Shown in pieces: positions 27,520 to 40,230 of a DNA stretch of 64,000 nucleotides. The first letter of the stretch is position 1. Every line of letters begins with the position of its first letter. The notes below the pieces were generated by a model that was not told the DNA's origin, searched no databases, and saw only the letters and a list, made by a program, of their open reading frames with translations. The translations under genes were made by a program, and so were the position numbers. Location of the stretch: NCBI RefSeq assembly GCF_020085105.1, contig NC_058047.1:13649501-13713500 (forward strand). Reading direction: 5' to 3'. The DNA is from Siniperca chuatsi. Taxonomy: Eukaryota; Chordata; Actinopteri; Centrarchiformes; Sinipercidae.

Positions 27520-27960
27520 ATGTTAAAGGGACAATTCACCCAAAAATCAAAAATACATATTTTACCTGTAGTGCTATTTATCCATCTAGATTGTTTTGGT
27601 GTAAGTTGCCGAGTTTTGGAGATATCGGCCATAGAGATGTCTGCCTTTTTTGAATATAATGGGACTATATGGCACTTGGCTTGTGGTGCTTAAAGCGCCA
27701 AAAAAACACATTTGAAAAACTCAACAGCAATGTCTCTTTCCAGAAATCATGACCCGGTTACTAAAGATAATCATGTACATGTAGGAACAATTTTGTTTCT
27801 ACCGAGTTCCCACATGAAACTGCTCACCGGAAACTAGCAGCACAAAAGTGCTGAATTAGCACCTATTCTGTCACTTTAAGACCAAGAGTTTAACTAATAG
27901 AGCTTTGTTTACAATATGTGTCATCATCTCTACTGGACATGGCGTACTGAACTTCTTCGA
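27520..27960 (+). repeat. Common teleost repeat ('aaagggacaattcacccaaaaatcaaaaatacatattt')
   Basis: The segment opens with a recognisable high-copy fish motif and runs through 'ggagatatcggccatagagatgtctgcc' and 'gggactatatggcac'. It is non-coding and probably a SINE-like or non-autonomous DNA element. Confidence 0.6.
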
Positions 27961-27999
27961 GCTATGCTGTAGCTTCCCAGATCTCTGCAATTAAGTTTA

Positions 28000-30900
28000 A
28001 AAAAATTGCATTTTTCCTTTTAGCCAACTGCCCACTTTAACATGGCAATATAATTGGACAACATGACAATGCAATTGGAAACATCCTCCATACCTGTCAT
28101 TGCAATTCAAAGCCGTTCATGCGGAAGGGTTTCTCACTTGTGACATGTATTCACAGGTATTAAGCGAGACCCCTTATTTAAAGGAAGAATCACAATGGGA
28201 ATGGCTTGTGGAAGCATTTAAAAACTAACAAATCTTTCAGAGCTGACAACCCCAAAGGTGCTGGAGGCAGTGCAGCGTAGTTTTAGCCGCTGTTAATCCT
28301 CCATCTGTACATAAGCCAGAATGTAATGGATGCACCTTTCTTCCTCTCTAGTACTGTGTTGACCAGAGGCACACCATCATCACCATCACCAGTATGTACT
28401 GTTATTATTATGTGTACCTCCTTGATGTTATTTAAAAAAGAGGAAGGGTTAATTCACCCTACCCATAGAGATTTACTTTTCCACTGTGGGGGATTTATAG
28501 CTGTCAGTTTTGTTGCAAATGCAATGTTGCGTGCAAGGTCGTCTCATGTGGTAAATCCTGTGTGATGAATCACGTTTTCAGTCTTGGTCCTCATGTGGTT
28601 TTCTGTCCTAGCAGCTGGTTTATTTTATTCAACTGGTGTTCAAGGTAAAAATGTGTATTCTTGGCTAAAACTGAAACAAGAAATGCTCTGAATTCAAAAT
28701 CCAGATATTCCCATTTTTATCTGTGAGGCTTTTTTTTTTAGCTATTAGTACAGCACATTGTAAATATTTCATTTTTAAGCAGCATGAAAATCACCAAAAA
28801 ATGTAATATTGTCTGCATTGTATGCCAATTAGTTCAACTAGTAAGCATTCTACAGTAAGTTGTGATTGACAGGTAACTGTGATCAATTCTGCCAGACCAC
28901 TTCAGAAAGTGATCATCAGACAAGCATATCAACCAGGTGGAAATGCAACCACACATGTTCATATTTGTGAAAAATAACAGTTTGGACAGATCTACCTCAG
29001 ATTAAAGTTCAAGCTATACCAGTGCCATGGCTAATTACCCTAAACCCACCATGTTTTTGTGTACTGTTGTTTGCCAAAGCTGTGGTGAAGAAAATCGGAG
29101 ATGTTAAGAGGTTGATGATGGGCTACTATACAGAGAAAGGCATGGATGTCAAGTTTTTCTCTCTCCATGGTGTAAACCCAGGTAAAGCACACTGAACCAT
29201 AAAATACATGCCTGCAGCAATGCACCGGGCTCTTCTGTGACTGTGGCAGCAGCTGGAGAGCAAACACTCTATGGAAATACAGACCACTCCAATCCCATTC
29301 AATGCCATATCTAATGCCAGTGCACAGGGGATTGCCAAAAGCATAAACCTGCATGACTATGTAATTTTCAGTAAGGAGCAGGCATCTTCAGGAGCAACAA
29401 ACATAAACCTACATAAAAGTATTAAAAAAAAACAGCCACGCAAACGTACCTGAGTAACCCCAGTGGACGTTCGCCTACATAGAGCCTGGAGAAGCATAAT
29501 TCCAGCACACTCCGCACATAGAGTCAGTGCATAGATAGCTAGCTACAGCAAACATCTGTACAGTTTGTACATTGGCTCTTTGGGACAAACACAGACTGCA
29601 GAAACTCTCCAATGGTCAAAGTTACACCACGAGAGAAAAGATAACATTAGTTAACTTAGAATGTTAACATTCAGTCTGAACATACCGTAAGAAATTTAGG
29701 TAATAAGCGAATTCTGGTGAAGTCTGCAGCAAAAATGGGCTCTGTGTTGTTCATAGCTGAAAGTCTACATGAGCATCCTTGATGAGCATCCATACGTGAT
29801 GAACTGAAGAATCTGACAGCACTAGACAGACAGTTTGCCAGTCTGCAAGTGTGGGGAACTTAAGATATTTGGATTCTGCCACTGTCAAGAAAGCAACACA
29901 GCGACACCAAATTTGACATCTCTTAATGTTAAATCATAATCACTACCCAATGATTTTTGGGGTTCTTTCCTAGCCTTATATCCCTAGCAATTACAGCCAT
30001 ATAGAAAAGGCAAGAAGTATAGTGAGCTCATTATGTTGCGTGGAGGAAAGTAAGGGTGTGGAGGTCAAGATGGTGGATGCATGTGTAGCGCCTCTGACTT
30101 TCATGCAGGAGAACATAATTCATGTCCTGTCACAGACCTGCATGCAACCTTCTTATTAACAGTAAATATGATCTTTTCCTAACCTTAACCAAGTGTTTAA
30201 GTTTCCTAACCATAACCTTACAGTGTAACTATAGGTAATTTGCCCAAACCATGTCTAACCTTATGTAACCATACTAGCTGCCATGTGCAGATATTAGAAG
30301 AATTTTCAAAACACTGGCATTGAACGTAATACGGAGCTTTGCAGAGTTTTCTTGTCTGGCAATAGGGTTGTAATTCACGACTATACAGGAATAACAACCA
30401 TATCTGCAAGAGGTTCCACTGAGGCTCCATGTTTTGGAGGAGAGTGAGAGAGGCTCACAGAAATAAACTGGCCCATTGATCACACAGAACATCATATTCA
30501 GTAATAAAATGTTATACAATATGTTCACATTATAAAAACATTGCCTCATGCACGGCACACTGTTACAGTGCATTTGGTTCTTTTGTCAATCTCGAATTAA
30601 TGAATTTCTGTACATTTGAGGTTCTCCTCTGATTATTGTCATGACACTCACCTGAACCTCTCATGCTGCATTTAATGTACTTTGTATTTAACAATTGAAA
30701 AGTATTTCGCAATAAATGTAACAATGCAGAGGTGTGGTCTGACTACTACAGTTCCACAGCTAGACTATTACCTAAAAAGCTATGAAATATTTAAGCCGTC
30801 CTGTTTCACCAAGGAAATTTATGAGGGCATTACACATTTCAGTATACACAGTAATTACCGAATGAGCAATGATGCTAATAATAAACTTGTACTAACAAAA

Positions 30901-33720
30901 TAAAAAATTAAAGCTTTTCATGCTTCATCTGATCAATCTAATTATTAAGACAAAGCATGTCTTTAAACTACACTTATACTTACACTAATTATGGTACACA
31001 TGTCTTCTTCTCAGAAATATTTCATTCAGGGTACTATTGCACATGTCATCCAATGTAGGATGATTGCGGCACAAATATCCATTTTAGAGGCATTTTTCAT
31101 TATCTTCTTGCCCCGGTCAGATGAATATTGAGGGTACTTCACTGGAGGCTGTAGCTTGGTGTTATTGCCTTCAAAGCTTGACAAGGCTTCAAATTACACC
31201 TTCCGGCTAAGTGAGAGGCTGAGCTTCCTCTCAGTCAAAATTCTGTACTTTGAATATGAAATCAGCAGTTGTGAGGTCGACATGAATTAGCAACTAACAG
31301 TATGCATCTTGAAGACAAAAGGAAACACTTAATCTTCTCTATAATTTTATTTCACCTTGCACAATGCACTTGACGTGAGTATTATTTGACTTCTTTAGCT
31401 TCACCACTACTAAATTTTCTCTCTTTAAATGCTCAGACTGAACTCAGAAGTGCATGTTCTACACATGGTTAAGGCAGCTGTATCCTTTAGACTAAAAAAC
31501 AGATTATTTGTGAGTAAATAATTAGCTATTTTTTCCAAATAAGCAAATGCTATTCTAAATAACCACAGACCAGTCATCACTGTTGTTAAACACTGTTTTC
31601 TAAGGTTTTACGACTCAACAATACAACAATTTTAATTAATTTAAATAACTTCAATAAGATATTTTCTCTCTCACTTCTCTTTCTGTTGGGAATTCATGCT
31701 ATTTTCCTGCTTTTTTCTGCTCTAATCTACACCGTCACTTCTGATTTATCTACGCTGTCAAAATCTCTTTCATTTATTTCTGACGTCATCATATCTGGCC
31801 ATGATATTTCTGCCCGCTTTCTAATCAGTCCTCAGATGCTGTTCTTTAAATATCCCTACATCTTTCAGACCTACAGTTGAGCAACCCACAACCTCCCCAT
31901 CACCACCTTATCATCTTATATTCAGGATGATCCAGGTGATTCAACTGAAAGGTTTCTGCTGGCTTTACTCCACCAGCGTCTAGACTCCAGGGGATTTCAC
32001 CTACCTCCTTCATGGGCCTATGCTTAATGAAGATGCATCACGTCTCTAGGGCCTAATCGCCAAAGTCCTTCTCTGTTGTTAACCTCAATAAAAGTCGTTA
32101 TACACTTTCAATTGATCTCTCCTGAAATAGCACTTACTAGTGTACAAAATGAATGCTTAGTATAGAAATGGAATCACTAAAAAAAATATGAGGGGATCTC
32201 CTCCAAATGCTCGATCTCTAATTTGACTCTAAATCTGTATATTGCAGAGTTACTTAAAATTAAAATGTACTTAATTTTTTGCTTTAATTAGCAAACCTGG
32301 CTCCGCCCACCTACCAGCACCTCTAAAGCTCACTAAGTAACGCATTATATCTCCTATTTTCAGTATATTATGTGCTGGACTATTACATGGCCTGGCACAG
32401 TAACTTCCTGGAGTCTCCACTGGTTGCCTGGCAACAGCTTAGAGCCAGTTCGGCACATAAGGTTTAATACACATCTTGTAAGCAATAATGTATGATGAGC
32501 TGTTCCAATATGAGAAAATAATGGAGGTGGAAATAAAGAACACCACAATGTAAGGAAGTAATTTTAATGTCAGAACACCTTGGAGTGCATTATCACAAAT
32601 ATACCAAGGCCGCTTACCAAAGGAGACAATGGAAGACTATTAACCACTTTCTAAAAGTTTATTTTTAGTGGATTAAACCTATAGTTAAGTTAAGTTCACC
32701 ATTTACTTAACTGGTAACATACTGTACCCAAAACTGCACTAACAAAATCATTGCCGGAATGAGACTCAAACCAATGGATCAGTATTTAATAACTTTTAAA
32801 GGCTTTTCAAAAGTAGTAAGATATGAGCAGTTTTTTTAATATTATCAGTACATAGTGTATATATACACACAGTATATCAGACAACATGTCTCTCAAATGC
32901 CTATAAACCATTTGAAATGAATCCCCAAGCCATAAATGACTTGAATAGTGCCAGATGCTTGAAACCCTTGGACCAGTTGCCAAAATAGATATAGACATAG
33001 TTTCAAATCTGGACGCAATATTGGCAGGGTGTGAGCTACAGGGGAGCCTGGGGGAGCTTGCTCCTCTTAATAAGACATGAGCTCCCCTGAAAACATGACT
33101 TGTGAAAATTTGGGGGGTCTCTAAAATATTGACAACATGCTATTTTTGCCATGCATTTCTATTTTTCTGTATCTTCATCATCACGGCTCATGCGTAAAAT
33201 TAGGCTATTGATGTATGATTCATGCATTCATTCACTTTAATAAAGATACTGGCATGCATGCTATTCTTGCCATCACCATCAAAGCATGGCGGCACAATAT
33301 CATAAACTTCACTCAGTTTAACTCAAAGATAAAAAACAGGGCTCTATAGTTGTTTCTGTTTTAAGATAAGGGCAATTCCCAATTAACTGTATTTTTCACT
33401 ACTAACACTCTGACAGAAGCCAATCAAATTTAATAATGAGAATTGAGATAAAAATTCAGAATAAGGACCAGGAGAGCGGTATACTATAACAAATAGAATT
33501 GGCAGTCATGTTTTCCAGTTTGGGTGTGAAAGACTAAGAACAAGGCTTTCAAATTAGTTATAATTTTGTTTGCAGTGATGCTTCATATAGCGACTCATTA
33601 ATTAAGCATTTAAGCATTTACTGAGGCCACCTGAGAACTCCACCAGTTACTTAAAAAAATAAAAAATGAAAAGATTGGCAAAGAGTATAAATAAATGTAA
33701 AGATGCAGACAAGATTCCTT
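28000..33720. other. Intergenic, nothing recognised
   Basis: A long AT-rich stretch with only short unsupported ORFs. I saw no exon with flanking splice sites and a known domain, and no clear element boundaries. Uncharacterised repeats may be present. Confidence 0.45.
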
Positions 33721-33729
33721 AAAAAAATT

Positions 33730-33730
<1 letters not shown>

Positions 33731-33760
<30 letters not shown>
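33731..33760. repeat. (ATT)n microsatellite
   Basis: About ten ATT units in a row, followed shortly by a T run at 33777-33791. Confidence 0.95.
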
Positions 33761-33761
<1 letters not shown>

Positions 33762-34292
33762 GGTAAGAAGTTGTTGTTTTTTTTTTTTTTTACTAATTTA
33801 TTGCATTCCACTGCATGCTTTTTGTAATACGCTCACCCTTCATCTGCTGTTATTGACACAATCCCCTCTTAATGTGCAAATGTCTCCTGGGTTTTAGTGA
33901 AAGGAGATTTTTCATACAAAACTCACCCTAGAAGTTGCATGAAAAATAAGTAAATCTAACAGACAGCACAATCAGTCACAGATATCGCGTTCCATAATTT
34001 GCACAATTCTCTCTTAAATGCATATGCATAAAGGAGAGACTTATGCCATGCAAGGCGTGCTTCAGATGACAGAAAAACACCTCCAAGCAACTCCTATATA
34101 GCATGCACATCTCGAGGCGCAGAATGAGTCTGAAACAGACATCATTTCACATTATCCTTTTACTGTAGTTGCTTTACTTTGAGCTCATGTGCAATGAATG
34201 GACCTAATTACGTTATCTTATTATCTTAAATTAACTGGACCATTGCAATATTTTGAAGCTATCCTCATGTAATTTAATTATTAAGCTATTTT

Positions 34293-34371
34293 AAGATATC
34301 AAACATTGTTTTCGCAACTTTATTATCTCAATATTTAAGTCATTAACACAACAAAAAATGTTTGATATCTT
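34293..34371. repeat. 15-bp inverted repeat in AT-rich DNA
   Basis: AAGATATCAAACATT at 34293-34307 is the exact reverse complement of 34357-34371, about 50 bases apart. The neighbourhood is rich in 'gatatc' words, as at 8.0-8.2 kb. Probably the terminal part of a small palindromic element. Confidence 0.6.
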
Positions 34372-35373
34372 GAGATATCAAAATTATTAAAAACAGAACA
34401 ACAACATTGTAAAATTATCATTTCTTTCCTTTTTCCATTCTACTGAATTCACCATTGATGCTGCATGAAATTCAATTCAGTCGACGTTTGCCTGTGTATG
34501 TGTGCATGTGTTCATGTATTTTGGCAGTTTATCAGTTTAATTGTTTGCACAATTGATTTCCAAAGCCATATCCACTACAAACCTTCTCACCACAGTTTCC
34601 GTGATCTACGACAAAGTGTATGAATGTAAACACATTTACTTTGGCCATGAATGACTGCACAATAGTATCCTGTTCAGCAGCAAGACATCCTCACTCTATA
34701 TAACAGGTGATTAAAATGAGTAATAAGTGAATAACAGGATGTAAACACAATTACTTTGTGGTATGTAATTAAATTATGGTAGTGATCCATGGGTGAAATC
34801 TGACACTGAACTATAAATTCATTCCTACACAGAAGGCACCTACGAGGGGACTGTCAAACACCATGATGCATAAGTCTAATATCAACTTTAGGCTTTAAGC
34901 AGTCAGTGAGTGACAATAAATAAGAGTAATTTTTCTCCATCTAAAAAATAAAAGAGTCTTAAAAATGCTAATAAGAGTATCATTTTTTTATTGCTGGGAA
35001 AGAAGAGCGCTTTATAAGGACTAAAAGGAGAACACCCAAACCGCAACCAATTATCATTTTTCACCTATTAAGCATCCCTAATTATACTAACCACCAGTTC
35101 TTAATAGCCAGCCTGGAAATGATGCTAACAACTGCATTGACTGCATTCGTGCAAATCCTAATTTCCAGTAATTAGAGCTGATTTATAAATATATCTACTG
35201 ACAGGGAGTCTGATTATCACTTCACTGTTCTGAGCAATGAAAAGGAGACAGCCATATACATTGTTATGCTAATTACATGGTGCCTTTTTAAACCATACTT
35301 CTGACAATACATGACAGAGTATGAAAAGAAGTCACAAGTTTTAGTTGCTCCGATCAGTATTTTAAGATTTCCA

Positions 35374-36001
35374 CTAGGGATAGGTCGACATGTCCCCCTT
35401 GTAAATGTAAACACAATATCCTGGCTTCAGAAACCTGGATAAGCCATTATCCCGGTTTTGAGAAACCTGGATGCTAGCTTGTACTCCGGTAGAAACCAGG
35501 ATACTGTGGCATGTAAATATCTTATCCAGGTTTCTGACAATTCTCTGCCATGTTTGCAGGTGCATCCTCAGCTCAAGTTACATAGTAGTTAGTCAGTAAT
35601 ACAAAAAATATGATGGTAAATGACGTAATGATGATTTGACAATGCAGATAATGAAATGTGTTGTCGCTCTTGTTTTCCATCACCCGTAATCAGATGGAGA
35701 AGCCAAATCCAGCAGAATAATAAATGCAGCAGAGTTCAGACAGCCGGAAACCAAACTATGCTCATTCTCAGTTGTTGAATTAACTCAATCAGTACAGAAA
35801 TAAGAGGCAGAGATGTTAAGGAAACAGGACACCTGCACACAGACCATCAGAAACCTTGAATACTGCAAAGATAATGGAAACAGGGATATGAATAACCGGG
35901 TTTCCCTGTGTTCCATATAAACACCATATTTCAAATATGATCGAAACAAGGATAAGACTCAAAACCAGGATATTACTGTGCATGTAAACACACTCCCTAA
36001 G
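35374..36001. repeat. Probable MITE with 'atatcctgg / ccaggatat' ends
   Basis: The left end contains 'gtaaacacaatatcctggcttc' and 'aaacctggataagccattatcccgg'. The right end contains 'aaaccaggatattactgtgcatgtaaacac', which in reverse complement resembles the left end. Internal segments repeat 'ccaggtttctg' and 'aacctgg'. The ends are imperfect, so boundaries are approximate. Confidence 0.5.
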
Positions 36002-36894
36002 TATCAAGTTAGGTCAGGTATATGGTCAAACTAAGAGTGTGCTGTTAGTTTGCATTAATAACAGCCATTTGCATATTATTATTATTTTGTTAGACTACCA
36101 TTATTATGGAAAGCACAATAACTAATTTCATCGTAATGTGTTATTTGCTGGGATAAAATAAATGTATATGAGTGCAGGAAATAACATTAGCATATTTTAC
36201 TTATCACATTTTTCACAAGTGTTGCTGATCCATGCCAATATATCAATCCATGGCAAAACGGCTTTAAACTACCCGCTGTATTTTATACACTTAATTGTTT
36301 GTTCAAAACATGAATGAACAATATTTGAAAGGTGAAAGCTTCAGACTGAATAAATGCTTCATCTGGTTTACATTTTTAATACTCTAAATAAGTCCAAAGC
36401 AGGTAACAAAGTAGGTGATATTTTACTTCCACTGCTGTCTCCTTTGATGAATAACCTTTGTAATATGCGTGTGAAGCCAACCATCTTCATGAAGATCCAT
36501 ATTCATGTTAATGAATTACAAAAACACCTGGCTATTAATCTTAATGACTCTTTGAAATAAAAATGGCAGATAACACAAAATAACCTTGAGGAGGGAATGA
36601 GTGGCGCTGTAATATATGTAGAGGACACAAAAGCAGTAACCGTCTTTGATAACACTCTGATGTTCAAACTCAGTGGGAGTCAATTAGAAAGGTAGCTGTG
36701 AAGGTATCAAAGAAGGTCCTGTGAGAGTAATGTGATACTCTGGTACAGAGGTGGATGGTTTTAAAGTGGTAAAAGTGAAAACATACATTAAATAAGACCA
36801 TGAAAGTCACCATGTCTTTTCATTTTTTATGCAGCTCATTCATTAAATTAATTTAGTCATGGTGGACTGAAGGGAAATACTCACTCTGTCATAG

Positions 36895-37345
36895 TCAGCC
36901 ACCATGCCCGTACGACCCCTGCAGGCTCTGGTGTGCTTTCCTCTCCTTGTGTGTCTTGTGTGTCCTCTGTTAGTCTGGAGTGGTGTGTGTGTGTGTGTGT
37001 GTATGTGTGTGTGTGTGTACCAGCGCCAGATCGTCTCCGTACACTTAATACCCCTCGCTAGTGATCGTAGTCACGTGCACCCTCCGGATGTCTGCCAGCC
37101 TGCCAGCTGTCTCCCCGGCTCTGCCAGCTACACCTCACGAGCCACTACCACTCGGATCCGGCCTACACCACTCTGCGGATCCGCTGCCGAGCCTACACAT
37201 CGCCCTACACGAACCAGGGGAACAAACCTCCCTAATCTCCGTTCCTGGATCTTCGCAGTCCGCCCAGGGCCGGGCTTACCGCTTCCTCTGGGGCTACTGT
37301 AGACGGCACCGGTGCTACCACTGCGGGAGAAGTGCTGTCTTCCGT
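36895..37345. repeat. GC-rich patch, LTR-like, containing a (GT)n run
   Basis: GC content and CpG count rise sharply against AT-rich flanks. Overlapping ORFs of 93-143 codons appear on both strands, as expected for any GC-rich stretch. A (GT)n run lies at 36980-37018. Words such as 'cagcgccagatcgtctccgtac' and repeated 'ctgccag' resemble fish LTR retroelement ends. I find no recognisable protein. Confidence 0.35.
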
Positions 37346-38160
37346 CATCTCTTCTGTTTAAATTCTGCAAACTGCCTGATTTTAATAATTCCACTAACTG
37401 TTCATTCAAGGGTGCCCCGTTATGATGTGTTTAGTGGAGTTAGTCTGAATCTTGTAAAAAAAAAAAGGAAGGATTTTTTGGAAAAGCAATAACTTTAAAT
37501 TCAGCCAATAAAACAAAATCCACTTTGAGTGTAGCATCTAATCTATTCAAGCCACTTCAGCAAATCAAGTCAGTCACAATATTCTCCGGTATCCAATATT
37601 CTCTATATAGTCTCAAACACCATAGCACCAAAACAACAGACAGTAGGGAGGAGAGAGCAGAGTATAATAGAGGATATGCACAAGTCACCACGATCACTGC
37701 TCCCTGAGTGGCAAACACCCAACAGTCAGCACCTGTCATTGTGCATTCACATGGAAAAACAACATAAAAACCACTGCTTAAATTGTAAATAGCTGCTGTG
37801 CAAAAGACTGCACAAACAGATTGAGAAAGAATTGATGCATAAGTTTATTATAGACTGCTGTTTGGGAAGAGAGGCAATGTGAGGCTACAGTACACGTCTA
37901 AAGGGTTAATTAACAAGGTGCACAGTTTTCTGAAAGTATTAAAATCTAAATATTTTTACAGACAACCAGAATGTGATCAGGGTGACAAATCCTGCTTTGT
38001 CGTGCCTTTAGGCTTTGTTTAATGTATTGTTACTTCCTTGATATTGAGGTTTATCTGTATAATATATGGTGTGATCCATTTTTGATGAGCATCCAACTGC
38101 AAGAGGACAGTTTATAGTAAACCCGATATTAAAGTTACTAAAAGGAGTTTTTAACTGGTT

Positions 38161-38448
38161 ATGAAACAGTCTGGGGACTGGGGGGGCCGGTCAGCAAAGA
38201 GAAAAAGAAAAGAATTGACCGAAGAACAAAAAAAAAAGCTAAAAGGTTACAGTGATAGAGTACGGCCGAAAACACAAGTCAACCTTGGTTTGTCATTCAA
38301 TAGATGGAGAGAATTGCAGGATTTGAAAGGACTCAAAACCGATCCTGAATTGGCCGTCTTCCTCCTACACAGGCATGTAATATGGGGAATGTTAATTACT
38401 ATTACTGAACATCCAAATCTGTTAGTTGTAGGCTTACATGTAACCTAG
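38161..38448 (+). CDS. Unassigned ORF with basic N-terminus, possibly mobile-element derived
   Basis: This 95-codon frame starts with a Lys/Arg-rich stretch (KRKRKELTEEQKKKLK), probably helical, followed by a block containing FNRWRELQDLKGLKTDPELA and then FLLHR. The composition and the RWREL...LKTDPELA pattern look like real protein, and I associate it with N-terminal regions of repeat-encoded fish proteins, but I cannot name a family. After FLLHR the sequence reads AG|gcatgt, which could be a rare GC-AG donor, so the ORF could be a first exon. No downstream exon was found. Confidence 0.25.
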   Translation: MKQSGDWGGRSAKRKRKELTEEQKKKLKGYSDRVRPKTQVNLGLSFNRWRELQDLKGLKTDPELAVFLLHRHVIWGMLITITEHPNLLVVGLHVT

Positions 38449-39549
38449 ATGTATGAACGGTACTAAAACAAAGTTTACTTTGTTTCACCATCGTCATATT
38501 ATAGTTATTAATCTTACACAGCCACAAATAGATACATTACCTCATCGCCTTGCATCCAGCAAACAGCTGTTTAAAAGAGAAAAATAGTATTAAAAATAAG
38601 TTGCGTCTTTCTTTCACTCGCTTCTGAAAGTAGTTAAAGGTGAGATTGAAAAACAAAAGCTTTTTACAGGGACATCAGTCTGATTTTTGTCTAGTTGCTG
38701 TATTTCATCTTATTTGGAAGAGCCTGTACCTCAAGCCCGTCAAGAGGAACTATTTGTCAAAATGGTCAGTCTTCAAAATTACTCAGACTTGAACATGAAA
38801 AAGTTTTGAACATTAAAGTGGAAGGAAATGTAATGGCACAAAAGTCTGCGCTATTATTTTTGGATTAAGAAAAAATGTTCTTCAAACCAGCGGAAATTTT
38901 AATTGAATGAAATTTTAATCCATTATGCTTCATATTAATTGAGAATAATCAGGAGGGTGTTTTATGATTCATTTGAGAAAATACTTGGGATGTGGTTTTG
39001 CAGAAAATGATAATATGTATGACACATTATCACTGACTATTACTACAAATTGCTGCAAAGTTATTATAACATTTGAGTAGGAACTACGATGGCCATATTT
39101 GCGATGTATTTGAGCTTCTAGAAGTTAATTCACAAATCAGCTGTGCTTTGCAACCAGAAATAGCAGGGCAAAACCTACTTTGGCATGTAAGTGTAATCAC
39201 AGTATGAGTCATTAAACTAATTGATTCAGCTAAGCTTGATCACTTCAACTGCTCTCTTCTGTCTCGTTAGTCTTTATAAATAGAAAAGCATCTAGTTTTC
39301 CTGCTGGGGGCCGGTTAGCTGAAATTAATGGAAGAGACCCAAGAGTAATTACAAAAACACAGGACTATCTGAAAAAGAAGACAGACATCTCAATTTCACC
39401 AACAAATTACAGGAAGAAGAGTTGGTAAACAGTAATTTCAGTGTTGGACTCAGTTATCTTTTAGGCAGATAACTGGCAATAGCAAATACTTTAATTAAAA
39501 GGAAAGTGTTGTGTGAAAATAATAATTATTATTATTAAAGCTCAGGTTG

Positions 39550-40230
39550 GATGGTGTAGTCCCTCATTCGTCCAGGAGTGTTCTATCGTAGAAAAGGTTT
39601 CATCTGGACACTGTTTTCAGAAGCAAGACGTTCCAGCTCCCATCCGGAAGTCATTCTCAATTGTGAAAAAATGGGACGGGAACTAGAAATTTAAGCTACT
39701 CTGTGTTACATAAGCCCTGCCCTCAGGAAGGAATCTACCTAAGTATCTGTTAATAGCTAGTTTCACCTGAAACTGACCTAATTGTTTCCAAGATGGCCCA
39801 GTAATCAGTAATCAGGCCTATTGTTTTCTGGCTGCACCTCCCTCATCACTGTTAAGTACCTGATTAGCATATGATTGGCGTGGCCAAGGTGATAATACAC
39901 TCTGATAGACTTTGGGCAGATTGAATCTCAGACCACCATTTCTGTTCAAAGAGCGGTTCTCTTTTTTCACAAAAATGGCTTCCTTGACACCCCGTTCAAA
40001 CCAACTCTTCTCTCTACTTAGAATCTTCACCTCGCTGTCTTCAAATGTGTGGTTTGTAGCTTTTAGATGCAAATGCACGGCGCTCTGTAATCCTGAGTTA
40101 GCGTGTCGTCTGTGCTGATAAAGTCTTTTGTGAAGTGGCTGTTTGGTCTCACCTATGTACCGTTCTTTGCAGTTTTCCTCACTGCACTGAATGGAGTAGA
40201 CTACATTGCTCTGTTTTAAAGCTCTGTTTT
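39550..40230 (-). mobile_element. Penelope-like element fragment with GIY-YIG endonuclease domain
   Basis: On the minus strand an open frame runs from about 40225 to 39818. It carries the C-terminal endonuclease part of a Penelope-like retroelement: VVYSIQC, then YIGETKQPLHKRLYQH (GIY-YIG core), then HLKATNH, the 'ILSREKSWFERGVKEAI' block and LNRNGGLRF. About 270 bases of 3' untranslated sequence follow. The reverse transcriptase is absent, so the copy is 5'-truncated. An exact 15-bp direct repeat (TTAAAGCTCAGGTTG) lies at 39535-39549 and 40229-40243, flanking the insertion as a target-site duplication. A 14-bp tandem repeat ('ctctgttttaaag') sits at the truncated end. Confidence 0.85.

Noticed and set aside
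36904-37492. ORFs of 132 and 143 codons on the plus strand
   Set aside because: They overlap each other and a minus-strand ORF in a GC-rich, repeat-like patch, and begin across a (GT)n run. No protein family recognised.
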